15,230 nucleotides of DNA. It comes from Thermoflexales bacterium. Lineage in GTDB: Bacteria > Chloroflexota > Anaerolineae > Fen-1058. Each line of letters opens with the position of its first letter. Positions within the stretch are counted from its first letter, which is position 1. The notes under the pieces are model-generated. The model saw only the letters and a program-made list of their open reading frames with translations, made no database searches and was not told where the DNA came from. Below are positions 15,084 through 15,230 of the stretch, piece by piece. The stretch covers positions 1 through 15,230 of the forward strand of contig JAFGFO010000240.1 in the NCBI GenBank assembly GCA_016931085.1, in the 5' to 3' direction. The translations under genes were made by a program, and so were the position numbers.

Positions 15084-15112
15084 ATCATAACCGACAACGT
15101 TTGCGGCGTCAA
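15084..15112 (-). promoter_or_regulatory. Promoter of the two-component system
   Basis: On the minus strand TTGACG (15107-15112) and TATGAT (15084-15089) are separated by exactly 17 bases. The predicted start leaves a leader of about 25 bases that contains AAGGA (15061-15065) before the kinase ATG. Confidence 0.7.
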
Positions 15113-15176
15113 ATCGCCCACTTTTCATCCCCATATAGTATCATCTCAATATTTCGGGGCCGCCGGGCTTCGGGCC

Positions 15177-15210
15177 AGACTTCCGAAGTCTAAGAAGACT
15201 TCGGAAGTCT
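15177..15210. repeat. Perfect 15-bp stem hairpin repeat (AGACTTCCGAAGTCT)
   Basis: The arm AGACTTCCGAAGTCT (15177-15191) and its exact inverted copy (15196-15210) surround the loop AAGA. Each arm is itself almost palindromic, so the block can also pair arm with arm in other registers. On the plus strand a run of six T lies at 15223-15228, twelve bases after the stem, so weak rightward termination is possible. The form suggests a dispersed palindromic repeat rather than a dedicated terminator. Confidence 0.75.
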
Positions 15211-15230
15211 TCCATCCCCCGCTTTTTTGA

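Overview
The window looks like a piece of a GC-rich chromosome from a member of the Chloroflexota (Anaerolineae-like). This is an inference. It rests on the internal YLPVVLKN signature in the large secreted protein, the two-half AbrB-like protein, and short dispersed palindromes with GTAGGG or GACTTCCGAAGTC cores. All convincing genes lie on the minus strand, so the window is best read from right to left. I see no rRNA, tRNA, CRISPR array, transposase or phage gene.

From the right edge: a 34-bp hairpin repeat (15177-15210), then a near-consensus promoter driving a LytS/YehU-type membrane sensor kinase (14010-15053). Directly abutting it is its LytTR response regulator (13266-14009). A second strong promoter (TTGACA-N17-TACAAT) lies behind the regulator and drives a 1262-residue secreted multidomain protein (9289-13077): SGNH-like hydrolase, Ig/Kre9-like domain, YLPVVLKN segment, PKD-like domain, an unassigned central domain, two Fn3-like domains and a C-terminal Ig-like domain.

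Next comes a small cluster. It starts with a decayed, internally shortened radical-SAM gene (8500-9180) whose cluster-binding region seems scrambled by two compensating frameshifts. It continues with an intact AhpD-type disulfide protein (7980-8465) and an AbrB/SpoVT-like protein (7280-7939). The last few codons of the AbrB-like gene are interrupted by a 120-bp MITE-like element flanked by CTAG. Removing the element and one CTAG in silico restores a stop codon nine codons downstream. The native stop overlaps the -35 box of the next promoter.

The left half is one apparent operon from that promoter (7377-7405), with an approximately 170-nt leader. It encodes a fused 2Fe-2S/molybdopterin hydroxylase without FAD domain (4280-7198), an FMN-binding glutamate-synthase-like protein with an N-terminal Cys cluster (2631-4196), a soluble SAM methyltransferase (1922-2590), an ICMT/PEMT-like membrane methyltransferase (1350-1913), a four-helix membrane protein of unknown function (765-1316), and a membrane-anchored SAM methyltransferase (122-775). 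Tight spacing and overlapping stops and starts support co-expression. The combination of one molybdenum hydroxylase, one FMN enzyme and three unrelated methyltransferases is the most system-like feature here. Its substrate cannot be read from the sequence. Beyond it, a promoter-like site points to a partial ORF or repeat at the left edge. No stretch over 300 bases lacks a gene.
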